Source: Annona cherimola | Taxonomy: Eukaryota > Streptophyta > Magnoliopsida > Magnoliales > Annonaceae | Assembly: GCA_030490835.1 (NCBI GenBank) | Contig: CM059971.1 | Location: forward strand, 52,748,012-52,812,011 | Direction of reading: 5' to 3' | DNA: 64,000 bases | In this document: piece by piece, positions 1-11,684 of the stretch | Layout of the letters: each line of letters begins with the position of its first letter | Numbering within the stretch: the stretch's first letter is position 1 | The notes under the pieces: model-generated | Told to the model about the DNA's origin: nothing | The model's input: only the letters and a program-made list of their open reading frames with translations | Databases searched by the model: none | Translations under genes and position numbers: made by a program

Positions 1-2
1 AA

Positions 3-128
3 AATCATGATATATGTCTAGTATATGTAAGAACTGAGAATTAAATTGCAGATATATTCACAAAACCCCTAGCAAAAGAAGCATTTTATAAGATTACAAA
101 TGACATGGGAATGATTGATTTAACCTAG
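3..128 (+). pseudogene. 3' end of Ty1/copia pol (RNase H C-terminus), Sirevirus-like
   Basis: A 41-codon reading frame ends at the TAG at 126-128 and carries the copia pol terminus signature IADIFTKPLAKEAFY. It matches the same motif (IADIFTKPLAK) at the end of the minus-strand element at 55339. One in-frame TAA lies about 15 codons in, so this copy is broken. The rest of the element lies upstream of the window. It is followed by purine-rich tracts and then by the 3' LTR at 437, which fixes its orientation. Family membership is inferred from the shared LTR end and palindrome motifs. Confidence 0.85.
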
Positions 129-436
129 CAAAATCTGAGGGGGAGCACATGTTTAGGGGGAGCAAACCCACCTATCTCTTTACCCTTTAACTTTTTGATA
201 TATTGACAAAAAGGGGGAGAAGAGTAGGATTTGATATAAGTCCAAAGGGGAGAAGAGTAGGACAAAGGGGGAGAAGAGTAGGATATGGTTGGGGAGAAGA
301 GTTTAAATGTTTTCAACTTGAAAGTTTGCATGACAATATGTTTGTCAAATGTTGAAAGTTTGCTAAACATGTTATTTTACGTTATTAAAAGGTATACACT
401 CAAATTGGTTTTGTCAATCATCAAAAAGGGGGAGAT
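129..436 (+). other. Sirevirus-type 3' untranslated region with repeated polypurine tracts
   Basis: Between the pol stop and the 3' LTR there are at least six G-rich purine tracts: GAGGGGGAGCA near 138, AGGGGGAGCA near 155, AAAAGGGGGAGAAGAG near 210, and near-identical GGGGAGAAGAG tracts near 246, 268 and 292. The last one, AAAAGGGGGAGAT, directly abuts the LTR start at 437 and is the expected primer for plus-strand synthesis. Arrays of redundant polypurine tracts in this position are a reported trait of the Sirevirus lineage of Ty1/copia. No protein-coding frame here looks real. Confidence 0.75.
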
Positions 437-1427
437 TGTTAGAAATATGTGGAAAACAAGTTAAATCTATGTTTTGATGATTAACAAATCAATTTGAGTA
501 AGTCTTGGCTACTAACACGTTTGTGGAAATGTTTAAGGCATATACATTTGAAGAAAATAAAGCATGGAAGGTCAAGTCGATGCCCAAGTCGACCTAATCT
601 GGAACTTGAAGTTGCGACGGAGAAGCGAAGTCGCACCCGAAGTCGACTCCATCTGCGACTTGGGCGAAGTCGCATCCGAAGTCGACGCCGCCTGCGACTT
701 GGGTCGCAACGGTCGGATATTATTCGAACGTTGGCGCATTTAATGCGCGCCAACCACCTTCTAACGTTCGGATTCCCTCCACAATTATAAAAGGCATTGA
801 ATGTGAACGAGGGAAGTAGCTGAGAATCATTAAGTGTGCTTAACTCCTATATTCAAGAGCTCTAAAGAGATCAAGCCATTCAAGGAGGAAGAACTTTGCT
901 TCAAATTGCAAGAGCTACTTTTCTGAATCTTCAAAGCCTACATTACGAGTTCTTCTCTGCGCCAAATTGCTTATACACATCTGTAAAGTATAGACTCCTT
1001 TTGTTATTTTATTTATTTGTATTGAACTTGATTTAGTTTGAGGAACTAAGATCAAGTGTAAGCAAGGTAGTGTGTGATTCGAGTGGAACTCATCACCTAC
1101 CTGTGCTGTATTGTGTTGAAGCCCCCTAGAGCTGGAATCTAGAAGAGAGCAGTGGCTCTAATTGTATTTGAAGAATACAATAGTGGAACCCAAGTCACAA
1201 GGAGTGTGAGCTTGGAAGAGTGGAGTAGGGAGGTTGCCCGAACCACTATAAAAATCTTGTATGCTTGATTTATATTTCTGCTCTCTACATTATATTGCTT
1301 TCCATTTCGTCTCTTCATTAAGGGGACTAGATTAATCCGGGGTAAAGTTTTTGTTTAAGTTCTAATTTTTTAAATACCCAATTCACCCCTCCCCTCTTGG
1401 GTAATTGTCATAAACTCGGGACCAACA
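437..1427 (+). mobile_element. 3' LTR of Sirevirus-like Ty1/copia element
   Basis: The LTR starts TGTTAG just after the polypurine tract AAAAGGGGGAGAT and ends ACTCGGGACCAACA, giving the canonical TG...CA termini and a length of 991 bp. U3 holds a GC-rich cluster of AAGTCGAC-type motifs at about 571-710. A TATA-like ATTATAAAAGG follows at about 783. The downstream half resembles the R/U5 part of the LTR at 57323-58603; both share CACCCCTCCCCTCTTGGGT before the end. No second TSD copy can be tested because the 5' LTR is outside the window. Confidence 0.9.
571..710. repeat. AAGTCGACTT palindrome array in LTR U3
   Basis: Degenerate copies of AAGTCGAC and GCGACTTGGG alternate over about 140 bp upstream of the TATA-like box. 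The core GTCGAC is a perfect palindrome and is rich in CpG, in contrast with the AT-rich surroundings. The same array type occurs in the other LTRs of this family (51830-52590, 57505-57795, 61798-62560) and between pol and the env-like ORF (55110-55255). It is probably a regulatory or structural part of U3; function is inferred only from position. Confidence 0.7.
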
Positions 1428-1960
1428 ATTTATACCTTAATTACAGAATTTGAAACCCAGATAATATGATTTAATGAAATCCACCTTAATCTAACAGCGT
1501 CTAACAGCATTTAACAACATCTAACGATATCTAACAGCATCTAACGACATCTAACAACATCTAACTTTTGATATTAATAAGTTAATCATAATTTAATATT
1601 TGTAATATGATCCTAAGCCCCTTATAAGGTCATTTATACCTTAATTACAGATTTAAAACCCAGATAATATGATTTAATAAAATTCACCTAATCTAACCGG
1701 ATCTAACAACATCTAACTTTTGATATTAATAAGTTAATCCTAATTGAACACCTGTAATATGATTCTAAGCCCCTTATAAGGTCATTTATACCTTAATTAG
1801 AGAATTTAAAACCTAAATAATAGAATTTAATGAAATTCACCTAAATCTAATAGCATCTAACCATATCTAACAGTATCTAACGACATCTAACAAAATCTAA
1901 CAGCATCTAATATCTAGCGGGATCTAACAGCATCTAACAATATCTAATTTTAATATTTTA
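1428..1960. repeat. Nested tandem repeats built on a TCTAACA motif
   Basis: Two periodicities are visible. A short unit of about 10-11 bp, ATCTAACARC with variants, is repeated in blocks at about 1490-1567 and 1845-1950. A longer unit that begins near CATTTATACCTTAATTA recurs at about 1430, 1627 and 1780, with the shared segment CTAAGCCCCTTATAAGG between copies. The copia LTR ends exactly at the left edge of the array, so the element may have inserted into it. No gene is seen here or in the AT-rich stretch to 2290. Confidence 0.7.
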
Positions 1961-2289
1961 AAAATATTTTACATAATTTGTGTATTTTGTTAAATATCTG
2001 ATTAATTAATTGTATTAAGCTATTTTATAAACTCAATGGGATAAATATGAAAAAATCCGTGGGAATAGAACAATTTAATTTGAGGAACAGAATTATGATA
2101 AGTATTTAATTTTTTATTCCTGCATTGAATAAAAAGTAATTTTTCAAAAATTTTAATTTGAAAAGAATTAGTTTTTTTACTTAAATTTTGCAAATAGGAA
2201 ATAGAAAAAAAATTATTCTTTAATTTTTTTATTAAACTTCATGCTAAAATAATAAAATTTTAATAAGAATAAATTTTACTTTAAAAAAT

Positions 2290-3041
2290 AAAGATATAAT
2301 AAAATTCTAGCCAAGGAGGGCTTAGGTTGGGCTTGATGGTTGGGCCACAAAGGGGTGGAGACTAGTAGGCTTTGGACGTAGGCCCAAGCCCATGTGGAGA
2401 AGAGAAGCAAGCCAGGTGCTGTTTTGCCAAAAAATTTCAGCCTAATCTATTTGCAAAATATCTCTAGCCAGGGAGTTTTTTGTAAATTTTACAACAACTC
2501 ATCTTCTTCCCCAAACCATCGAAACCCTAGTCAACAGCCCCATGACCCATCATCACTGGCTACCACCCATTACAACAACTGGCATCACAGCTCCATATCC
2601 GGCATCCAAACCGTCGCCAACACCCATGGCTACGACAACGGTAGTACCAACCATGCCCCGTCCGAAAGCAGACCTGAAAAATCCATCCGAATCAAGCTAA
2701 ATCATGCCACTAGATTCACCGAGTTGCAACAAAAAATGGAAACCAAAACAGTAATGCTAAAAAAATAAAATGAAATGAAAAATCCATGGTATTCCATATG
2801 GACAACCAAGCAAAAATCTGACAGAATGGGAGAAGAAGTGTGAGTAAGCATCTTCTCCCCGGATCTATCTATGGTTGCCATCCATGACCGTCTGCATCAA
2901 ATCCGGCAGTCATTCAAGTCGCCGGTGAAGAAAGAGATGAGCTTCTCCATTTCTTCGTCCTTCTCCATCCCATCTCACTGCAACACCTAAGCCGAAAGAT
3001 GCCCCGTATCCTCACGCCCAAAATTTTTTATTTACCGAAAA
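2290..3041 (+). mobile_element. Unclassified repeat fragment (left part, split by element B)
   Basis: This stretch has leader-like features: GGCCCAAGCCCATG, then the segment CTAGCCAGGGAGTTTTTTG near 2464, then GAAACCCTAG. The same CTAGCCAGGG(A/G)GTTTT segment occurs on the minus strand inside copia element D near 37075, so it is repetitive. A 124-codon open frame from 2394 has no recognised domain and I do not call it a gene. The sequence resumes at 10703 after element B and its TSD. Confidence 0.35.
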
Positions 3042-3178
3042 TGTGGCGCCCCAAACCGAGACGTCACTTCCTTACCTCAAGACCTTATTAATTGATAAAT
3101 GTGAATCAAGATTGTTGCCTTGATCATGCGGCGGGATTTTAATTGGAACTCGTTCAATTTTTTTTTTTCGTTCATATC

Positions 3179-5375
3179 TGTGATACCCATGTTGTTTGAA
3201 ACTTAGTGAATGTGATATGTACTGAAAGCTTGTACATTGTGTCCATTGTTGCTATAATGTTATAAAAAAAATGCGTATTGTAATTTTAGAAAAATAAAAT
3301 TAATTTACAAATTCAGAAAAGGGGTAAATAATAATTTCATAAAGATTAGATATGAAAATGAATTTTTAAAAATTTTTCGGGAAGGAATTTCAAAATTCCG
3401 AATTACATGAATTGAAACTGTTTAAATTTAAGGACCTTATGGAAAAATAAAAATAAATGAAAAATTTTGGACTAATTAGGGTATTAATTAAGGGCTTATA
3501 TTCATCTATGCTATTTTTATTATATCTTATAATGTATAACTCGGAACAAATAGAGAATTTAATAGAAGGTATTGAATTATGTGCTCTTTAATCTAGATGG
3601 ATTAGATTATGAAAATTAATTTAGTAAAGTGTTTAACTTAACTGCATTAAAAAACGTGCCCCAAAAGAAAAAAAAACGAAACGAAATTTTTTAAAATTCC
3701 GAAAGGTACATTTCGTGAGCAATAATATGTATATCCATAGAAATTTTTTCGATAATATATAAGTATGTATGTAGGCATTTATGAATTAATTAGTTAATGA
3801 AAATAAATAAATAAATAACGAACGAAGCAATCGGTGGAAAGCGGTGAAGCGGCAGCAGCAACAAACAGGTGGACAGCGGAGAATTCGGCAACAGAAAAAT
3901 CAGATAAAAAAATATATATATATTTTACTAATTCGGTGGCGTTGGGAAGCATATAAATAGAGATGGGCTGTAGCGACCATCAGCAACGTAGGAAAAAATA
4001 TATATATAGGAGAAAGAAAGAGTGTAGCCGGGAGACGTCCAGCAGCAGGTATGCGGTGCTCTTAAATCTTTATGTTATTACTTCTTGTAGTTGGGAATCA
4101 GAAAGTATATGTATATGCACATCGTCATCAATACGATGTTTCCACGATAACATTCTTAGTATATGGATGATATATTTTATGGCATACAGAAAAAAAAATG
4201 ATGATGATGCGATGAATTATACGGGTAGATTGTTGAGCTTGTAAATCAAGTCTATCTGTTTAAATAATTTGATTTCAACGTACCAACAAAAAAATGATAT
4301 ATTTGCTATAATAAAATTTTGAATTATTGACATAAAAATTCCAACGTAAGGACCGCCGTCACTAGGAAATATTAATGATAGGTTTAGTTTAGGATTTCTC
4401 TTTATAAGTTAATTTTAATTATGAAAATAAATGGATGAGAATCAAATTGTCTTGTTAAATTCTGTAAAACTCTGGTTAATGAAAAAAAAAATAAATTTCC
4501 CCCCTTGTTATCCATAGGAATAATATGATACAGATTGAAATCATATGATATATATGTGATTTAATAAAGAAAAAAGCATGCAAGTTTAAAAGTATAATGC
4601 AAATATATAAGATAATCATTTTTAATTGTTTGGGAAAAGGAAAAGAAAAAGTTGAGGAGGCAAGCTAATATTCTAAGGTAAGCAAGTAACGTCTTGAAAT
4701 GATTTATTTTCAAAATGATTGAATGACTTGCAATTATTTCTTGGAGTTACGCTAGCATGTGTATGATGCATGGTGCACGAAAGTACAGGTCCATTCTAGA
4801 TGTGTAAGTGGACCAAAGTCCCCCTCTAATGCGACTGAGTCACTGATATAGGCCCAACGGCCGGCGGCGCCTCCCTAAAATAGGGGGTAGACGAATTGAT
4901 GGTCGCCTAGCTAGCGTACCATCTAATGAAAGTTTAAAGCATGATTGTATAATGTGCATTTGCATGTGCATTATTTATGAAATGCCAAATTGTGAAACAA
5001 AAATATTTATTTAAATGAGAATACTTGCTGACTGAGTCTAGTACTCACGTTTTGTTTTTCCCAACCTTAGACAGGTACAGCAGGGTTTAAGAAGAAAAAA
5101 ATGTCGAAATTTAGAGACTTGTAAGGTTGTATGGTTTGTATATATTTTGATGAATGATGAGGTTGTAGAGATACAATACTATCAAGTTACAAAGATTGAC
5201 GGCGTGTATGAATTTTAATGCTTAGTAAATATTATGTGTGAATGTTTGATTGAAAATTAATATGAGATTGAATTGAAAACCGTGCCGCGTGAACAGGGCC
5301 ACAATCCTGCTCACAATTTACTAACTAGACGATCCTGGAGTAAGGCTCCGGCGCCTCGGGGTCAGGGGCGCCACA
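3179..5375 (+). mobile_element. Solo-LTR-like element A, nested in element B
   Basis: Termini are TGTGATACCC at 3179 and GGGGCGCCACA at 5375, flanked by a perfect 5-bp TSD ATATC (3174-3178 and 5376-5380). It shares with B and C the terminal block ending in GGCGCCACA or GGGGCGTTACA. It also shares an internal module at about 5024-5080 with CTGAGT, ACTCACGTTTTG and CCTTAGACAGGTAC. It splits the last approximately 140 bp of B, which continues at 3042-3173. At 2197 bp it is much shorter than B (about 5.45 kb) and C (3.99 kb). No coding region; a 93-codon frame at 3963 is judged fortuitous. Confidence 0.8.
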
Positions 5376-5861
5376 ATATCTTTACATTTCACATAATTCA
5401 TCAAACAAGTGGCGACACACTTGTAATAAAATTTCAAAATTCTATTTCATAGCATATCATCCTGCTTTTCTACAATGATTGTCTTATTGACTAAATCATA
5501 ACAATTCCATCCATTACATTCATACATTCATTCATTGATGCACATGGAACTTAAAATTCTAATTAAGTTCACATACGCATTAGCATACCTTAGCATACCT
5601 TAGCATATTCATGCTTTTCCATTCCTTATAGCCTACCTGGTCATCATCTCGTGCCTTACTTCATTTCTTGGATTTGCATCTCCTTAAGTTTCCCGGTACC
5701 TGTCTAAGGTTTGAGAAAACAAAACGTGAGTGATAACTCAGTAAGCAAGCATTTTATCTTTTAGGGCAAGACAACCTTGAAAATCATTTCCTAAAATATT
5801 TTTCTCATAAATCATTTTGGCCAGGGGACATTTTATGTCCCAAAACATCTTGACATAAACC

Positions 5862-6250
5862 ATATTTGGCAATGGACATTCTCATGTCCACGAAAAGATA
5901 TTTTCCACATAAATCATTTTGGCATTGGACGTTCATACGTCCTAACACATTTTTCCACTTAAACATTGTTGGAAACGGACATTTATACGTCCTAAAATGT
6001 TTTTCATATAAACACTTTGATAATGGACATTTTTATGTCCAAAATACATTTTCCGTAAGCCTTTTTGGCAATGGACATTCATATGTCCACAAACACTTTT
6101 ATCCCTTAAAATCTTTTAGGAACGGACATTTTTATGTCTACACATGTTCCAACATAAATCCCTTTAGGAAATGGACATTCTCATGTCTAACCATTTTTTC
6201 CACATAAACCTTTTGAAAATGGACATTTTTATGTTCAAAATATTTTCCAA
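5862..6250. repeat. Minisatellite with a GGACAT...ATGTCC dyad, in element B
   Basis: About eight degenerate units of roughly 40-60 bp each contain GGACAT, a short spacer, then ATGTCC or ACGTCC, so every unit can form a small hairpin. A linker such as ACATTTTCCACATAAACC separates them. The array keeps one + strand frame open for 113 codons (5866-6207), which is a by-product of the repeat. It lies a little upstream, in element orientation, of the conserved CTGAGT module of B. Confidence 0.75.
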
Positions 6251-9014
6251 CATAAACCCTTTTTCCTAATCCCCATCTTGGGGCATGTTTATAACAAACA
6301 AGTCATAAATCCTTTTCATGAAAACTTTTGCATAGAAACCATTTCTTTTTATTCTTAATATTTACACATTTTGTGTAAAACACTCTGCTTTTAGGGTAAC
6401 TTATAGATAATGGCTCATAAAAATCCAATTTAGGATAACTTTTTGTATAAATGCTTTTATATCCCAATCTTTGGGCTTTTGAAAAGCAAAACGTATGCAA
6501 ACACATTTCTCCCCATCCAGCAGTGACACTTAGCAAGTGATCATGCTACCTTTTGGAAGAGAATCCTTAACAGCACGCTAGCCAGGCGGTTATTCCTTTA
6601 TCCTGTTCCCATCTCAGGGAGGGCGCTGCTGGCACTCCTGTCATCCCTTAGCGACTTGGTCATATGTAGAGTGGGCCCCAGTCATCCCAACCGTGCTCTA
6701 CAACCAGCCTGTTCCTTGTACTGACCGCAGTCCGTGTCAACTTGTAAACGAGCACCTACTTTAACAAGTTGTCATTTGAAATCTAATTTTAGGACGACCT
6801 TCCTTAAATTCTTTTAGAAACATTTTGAGTAAAATATTTGAAATGTTTGAAAAACAATACATCTTAAAATCCTTTTTAATAAAAGAATTTCCAAACTTTT
6901 AGATTTTCAAGAATAAATCATATATTTTTCCTAGCATTTTCTTAGTTCTATTTCGGGGCCTTTTGCTCACAAAAGTTATGCAATTGTGCTAACCCCTTCT
7001 CAACCACCTTAAAATCAATTTCTTGTCCACATATCAATTTTGTCATTGTTACATAAAAGGGCTTGCATAATCTTTTGCATACCATTTAGCAACTCGAAAT
7101 CAAACCATTTTATGAAATCAACATAGGAGGTTGGTCATCCTTAAATCCCCTTCAACACATCCGTATAAACATTTTTCAAAATATTTTCAACATAGATTTC
7201 CTTATCTAAAGGAAATCAAAATTTTTCGAATATCATTTCAAAACATATGAACTATGTCCAAATCATCATTTATATTTAAATATCAATACATCAATTCCCA
7301 TTTTCTTTTTCTTTCATAAACATAATTATTTATCATAAAATATCATAAAAGAAATTCAAAACTTATTTACATTTGTTGCTTTGTGAAAAATGGCAAAATT
7401 CCTTTTTTCTTATAAAATACTTTTGAAACAACATCATAAAGAACTTGCTTGCTTAAAAGCAAATTTTTAAAAACCATCGACATAAAACGTAAAATCCTTT
7501 GAAAACATTATTGTTGAGAACTTGCTTACTCATAAGCAAATTTCTCAATCCATTAACATAAAGCATTACCAATCTAAGGCAACACTTATGATAAATTCTT
7601 TATCTTAAAATCGTTGCTATGATAAATTCTTTATCTTAAAATCGTTGCTTGCTTCCCATGAAGCAAACCTTGGGGTTTTTCTTTAAAGTCATTCTTTTTC
7701 AAAACTTACGACTTTTTATTAAAGCCGTCATTTTCAAAACTTGTGGCTTTTTATTAAAGTCATTATCTTCAAAAATTGTACTTGCCCATTCGTTTAAACA
7801 TAATCATAAACAATTTTAATCACATATCATCATATAGAAAGAAAACATCATTTTAGAAAGTCCACTTGCTTACCTGAGATTGTCATAATCTTTTTCGTCC
7901 ATTCTTTTCCTTGCCTTTGCCTAGATAAATGAAAATAATATTTTATTTATTTTTATCATATTCAAATACTTATATTCCTTAGGTTTTCCAACCTACATAA
8001 ATCCCTCTGGACTTATATTACACTAACTTAGCCCACTTGTCTTTCAAGTCGGGTGTTCATACGTGTCATAACCTATACATATCAAATCATCCATTTCTCA
8101 ACACATAAATTATGTGTTTCTTAAAATTTCTCAAAACAGCAACTTGTCTCTAATTCCAGCATGATTATAATCCATTTATCATAGGGTTCCCAAAACAGCA
8201 ACTTTAGAACCCGTTTTTTATCGTTTCAATGCTCTCTTTAGCAACATGGTTTAAAAATATTTTTAATCAAAATTTTCCAGCCTTAAACCATGATTTTATT
8301 AACCCAAATTTAGGGTATTAGCATATTTTTAAAATCCATATATTAACTCCTCTCAAAACAGCAACTTATTTCCCTATTGCGGGTATCGTTTTCACCCCAT
8401 TTGGACACCTATTCATAAAATTCATAAAAATCAGATTTGGGGCTTATCTTCCCAAATCCTTTTGGGTGTCTAAAGTAACCTAATCCTAGGGTATTTTACC
8501 CTACATAACTATCATAAATTATTTAATCTCATTTCCCCACAATTTTTAACATAAAAATGAAAAAAAATCGGGTCATATATGCAACCCTAGGTTCCATATC
8601 TTATAAAATCAGCAACCTATTCATAAATCATCATATGAATTACACTAAATCATGATTTATATCCCATTATAAGTTAAATTCCATCACAAAAACATGAATT
8701 TAACATTTATCTTGATTTATTCCTTAAGTTGTCCATAATGCGGAATTCAGGCACACTGAATTCTCAAAATATTGAATTAATATAAAATCAAATATTTTTT
8801 ATCTACAATTTCTATCATACCTTAATAACTACATAAATTAACCAAAATATTTTTAGAACAAAAAATTAATAATTTATATTTATTTTGGTATTTTTACCTT
8901 GCTGGACAGGAGCATCCATTTTTAGACAGTCCAAATCATGTTAATTATGGGGTATATTTATACCCATAAAAACCTAATTTTTATTTTATTCCTGTGATCA
9001 TAAATATGTATTAT

Positions 9015-9295
9015 GGATGTGTTTGGGAATGGATAAAACTTTTGATGAAAAGTTGTAGAGATGAGAAGTTGTCAAATGATGTGATATGATAGGGGTAATG
9101 ATGAAGAATAAATAGGATAAAGTTGAAATAGATAGGTTTGTTGTGTTGGCAGTTGTGTAGAAATGATTGAAAAATAGGGTAGTTGTATAGAAAAATGTGA
9201 AAAAATGATTAAAAAATAGGGTAGTTGTGGAGAGAGAAAAGTTTTAGATTGAAAAGTTTTAACTTGACAAATTTTTATTGTTAACAAACACACCC
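9015..9295 (-). mobile_element. MITE copy 1 (GGRTGTGTTTGG family)
   Basis: The element is bounded by GGATGTGTTTGGG on the left and AACAAACACACCC on the right, an imperfect terminal inverted repeat, with TAT on both sides. The interior matches the other copies when read on the minus strand: AAAACTTTTCAATCTAAAAC near one end, a series of CTACCCTATTTTTNAATCATTT units, and TTTTATCCATTCCCAAACAC at the other end. About 280 bp with a 3-bp TSD is consistent with a Tourist-like (PIF/Harbinger) MITE. It is nested in element B. Confidence 0.7.
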
Positions 9296-10702
9296 TATAT
9301 ATCCTGTAAAATTTTTAGCCCAAAATTCCTTGTATAAAAATTATTGAACATTATTTGGTGCAGCTGATCCTGACACCCGTGAAACCCTATTTAGGTTGAT
9401 ATTTTTGGATTTTTAATTTGCAACGTGCTTATCCTTTTAAGCTGAAAAATTAGGTCGTTCCTTAATCACCCCATAATGAGTCTTTCCACAAATTTTCATG
9501 CTAAAAATCATTCATTAACTATTTCTTCCATATTTTAGATTTCTACATCATTTCTTCTAGGTTTTGCTCCCATATTTTCATCTCTTTTCAATACATATGC
9601 AAAACCCACAATCAATACTTAATTCCAGAATTTTATTAATCTTTCTTTAGAGGTTTATTATGATTCAAAACCATGATTCCAATATCAAGAAGAAAACTTG
9701 GAAGTTGGAAGACTTAACTCAACGGGTACTTATCCGATTTCGTCGATTCTTTGCCCCGAGTTTCCCGAGCTTCTCTTTCCCCTTTTTCCTTCTTCTTTTC
9801 CTCCTCTTTTCTCCTCTTCCTTGCTAGGTTGGACGTGCCCTAACTGCTGCCCTTGGAGAAAATCTCTTTTTTCCTCCCTTTTTCCTCTCTTCTCTCTCTC
9901 CTTTTCTCTCCTTTTCTCTCTTTCTCTCTCTCCTTCTCCCCCCTTGCTGGAACGTCCAGCCCTTGATCTCCTTTTTTTCCTCTTTTTAGATGCCACTTTT
10001 CTTGGTGATTAAGCAACCCCTAGGGCATTTTAGTAAATTCTATTTTCACCTTTCCCAAATTTTCCTCTTTGCTTAGTTCTTAAGTAACCTCTTACTTGCT
10101 CTCCAAGAAAGCAATTTCCCATGATAATTAGCTTAATCCAATCCATTCATATCATATATTTCATAATTTTATTCCATCGTTTCAAATTTCATCTCAAACC
10201 GACGTTTCTAACTCAAGTTATGACCACTTGAATTTATCTTTTGGATTTGGGATAAAAATAATTAATTATCACCCTAATTCTATCATGATTCCCTTAATCT
10301 AATCCATTAATAAGATTGATCCTACCGTCGTGATCTTACCTTTCAAATTTCATCGAAATCCGCCTTGTAGGCGTCAAGTTATGAATTTTCTATCATTTTT
10401 CATCTTAATTTCATAATTACATTTTAGTCTCCATAATTTAAATCATGATTATGAACATGATTATTCATGACACCTTGTCACTCTTAAATACTCATTAAGC
10501 CCCTCGGGTCATACCGACTCACTTTGGGCTCCGGCGATTAAATTTTTAATCACCATTCTTAATTAAATTCTAATTGCAAAATATCATCAAATCATAAAAT
10601 CATCCATAAATCATTCAAAATTCATTTAAATCACATATAAATCAAATATATATGTTCAATGCATACCATTGAATCCTACATAGGTTGGGGTTTCACAGAA
10701 AA

Positions 10703-10990
10703 TGCCCTTTTTAATCCCGACCGTTCAAGAGAAATTGATGGCTGGAGATGAGCTTCCCATGAACAGTTTCCCATGGGTTGGGGCTCCAGGCGCGTACCCT
10801 GCTGCCAACAGCGCCCAGCACCTAGGCGTGCCTTTGGCAACTATGAGGATAACAGATGGATAAGAATCCATTATAGAAAGGCAACTTGGGATTCTTTCAT
10901 TTAACCTTATGAAAAAGCAGGATCTAAGATCCTCTTTGAAAGACACGGGAAAACCCTATAATACTCATCCTCTATATTGTTGGCATTTAA
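10703..10990 (+). mobile_element. Unclassified repeat fragment (right part, continues 2290-3041)
   Basis: This is the sequence that was contiguous with position 3041 before element B inserted, as shown by the GAAAA TSD. It contains GAACAGTTTCCCATGGG and GGGTTTTCCC-like segments and no convincing reading frame. Beyond it, 10990-11465 is AT-rich DNA with a small imperfect hairpin at about 11393-11431 (ACATGCACCGTAA paired with TTACAGTGCATGT); nothing else is recognised there. Confidence 0.3.
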
Positions 10991-11465
10991 GCGGTGTAGT
11001 TACAGTTAGTTTTTGATTTCATGATCTCAATCTAACTAGGTGAAAGTTAGACGATATAAAGCTTGATATGTTACTGAGTAGTTACATGTGCTATAACTTA
11101 CGAAACATTTGACTTGAAATGACCCTATATGCATTTAAATATATTAATACTTTACACAATTATTTATACATACATGAATTATGTCTTAAATAGTTTACAC
11201 GTTGAAAAAATAACTTTGAAATTTTCTTTTACATTAAACTATTTTATTATGTTAATTTTGTACCATTTTCAAGTGGAGCCCATACGCATATTCAATTTGG
11301 ATCAACATTAGTATGTTAATAAGAAAAATAATTATAAATATTATGGGTAGAGTAGATGTACATTTTATGATTATGTAGGCCCATTTTGATTTACATGCAC
11401 CGTAACATGCACCGTAAGTTACAGTGCATGTAATATTTCTCATATACATGGTTTTGGAAATTACA

Positions 11466-11638
11466 ATCATAGCCTTTTAGGTGTGGGAATGGTCAAAAAA
11501 ATATCTACAGTCCTTCAAAGTATATATTAACAATTTTAAGCCTCTACTAATAGATTTTTAAGTGTCATCATGTGTCATTCTTGACATAATTTCACCAACA
11601 TAAAAACCACCTCATCGCTTATCCAAAAAAAAAATCTA
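11466..11638 (+). repeat. Left copy of an approximately 170-bp direct duplication
   Basis: It shares ATAGCC, AAAGTATATATTAACAATTT and ATAATTTCACCAACATAAAA in the same order with 17718-17885. The two copies are diverged by many substitutions, so the duplication is older than the LINE that now separates them. Confidence 0.8.
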
Positions 11639-11684
11639 ATCACCATAGCCCTTTTTTTTTTTTTTTGATAAAAGGAAAAATACT

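Larger units (their letters stand above)
3042..10697 (-). mobile_element. Solo-LTR-like element B (about 5.45 kb without insert)
   Basis: On the minus strand it starts TGTGAAACCCCAACCTATG at 10697 and ends GGCGCCACA at 3042, so termini are TG...CA. A perfect 5-bp TSD, GAAAA, flanks it (3037-3041 and 10698-10702). Element A (3179-5375 plus one TSD copy) and a MITE (9015-9295) are nested inside. I see no PBS, polypurine tract, or gag/pol frame and no internal copy of either terminus, so a solo LTR is the best reading. Its terminus and several internal blocks, such as a segment with TTTGGGGCTTATCTTCCCAA near 8434, match element C. The pyrimidine-rich tract at about 9770-9960 only produces low-complexity frames. 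Very long LTRs suggest a Ty3/gypsy lineage such as Tekay/Del, but no coding region is here to prove it. Confidence 0.75.

Noticed and set aside
481..790. Arg/Leu/Ser-rich frames in the LTR, also at 51584-52592, 57637-57888 and 61541-62484
   Set aside because: They are translations of the GTCGAC palindrome arrays in LTR U3 and recur on both strands.
2394..2768. A 124-codon + frame
   Set aside because: No domain, repetitive leader-like context, and the sequence is part of a fragment cut by element B.
5866..6207. A 113-codon frame in element B
   Set aside because: It follows the minisatellite period and has no start context or domain; the repeat explains it.
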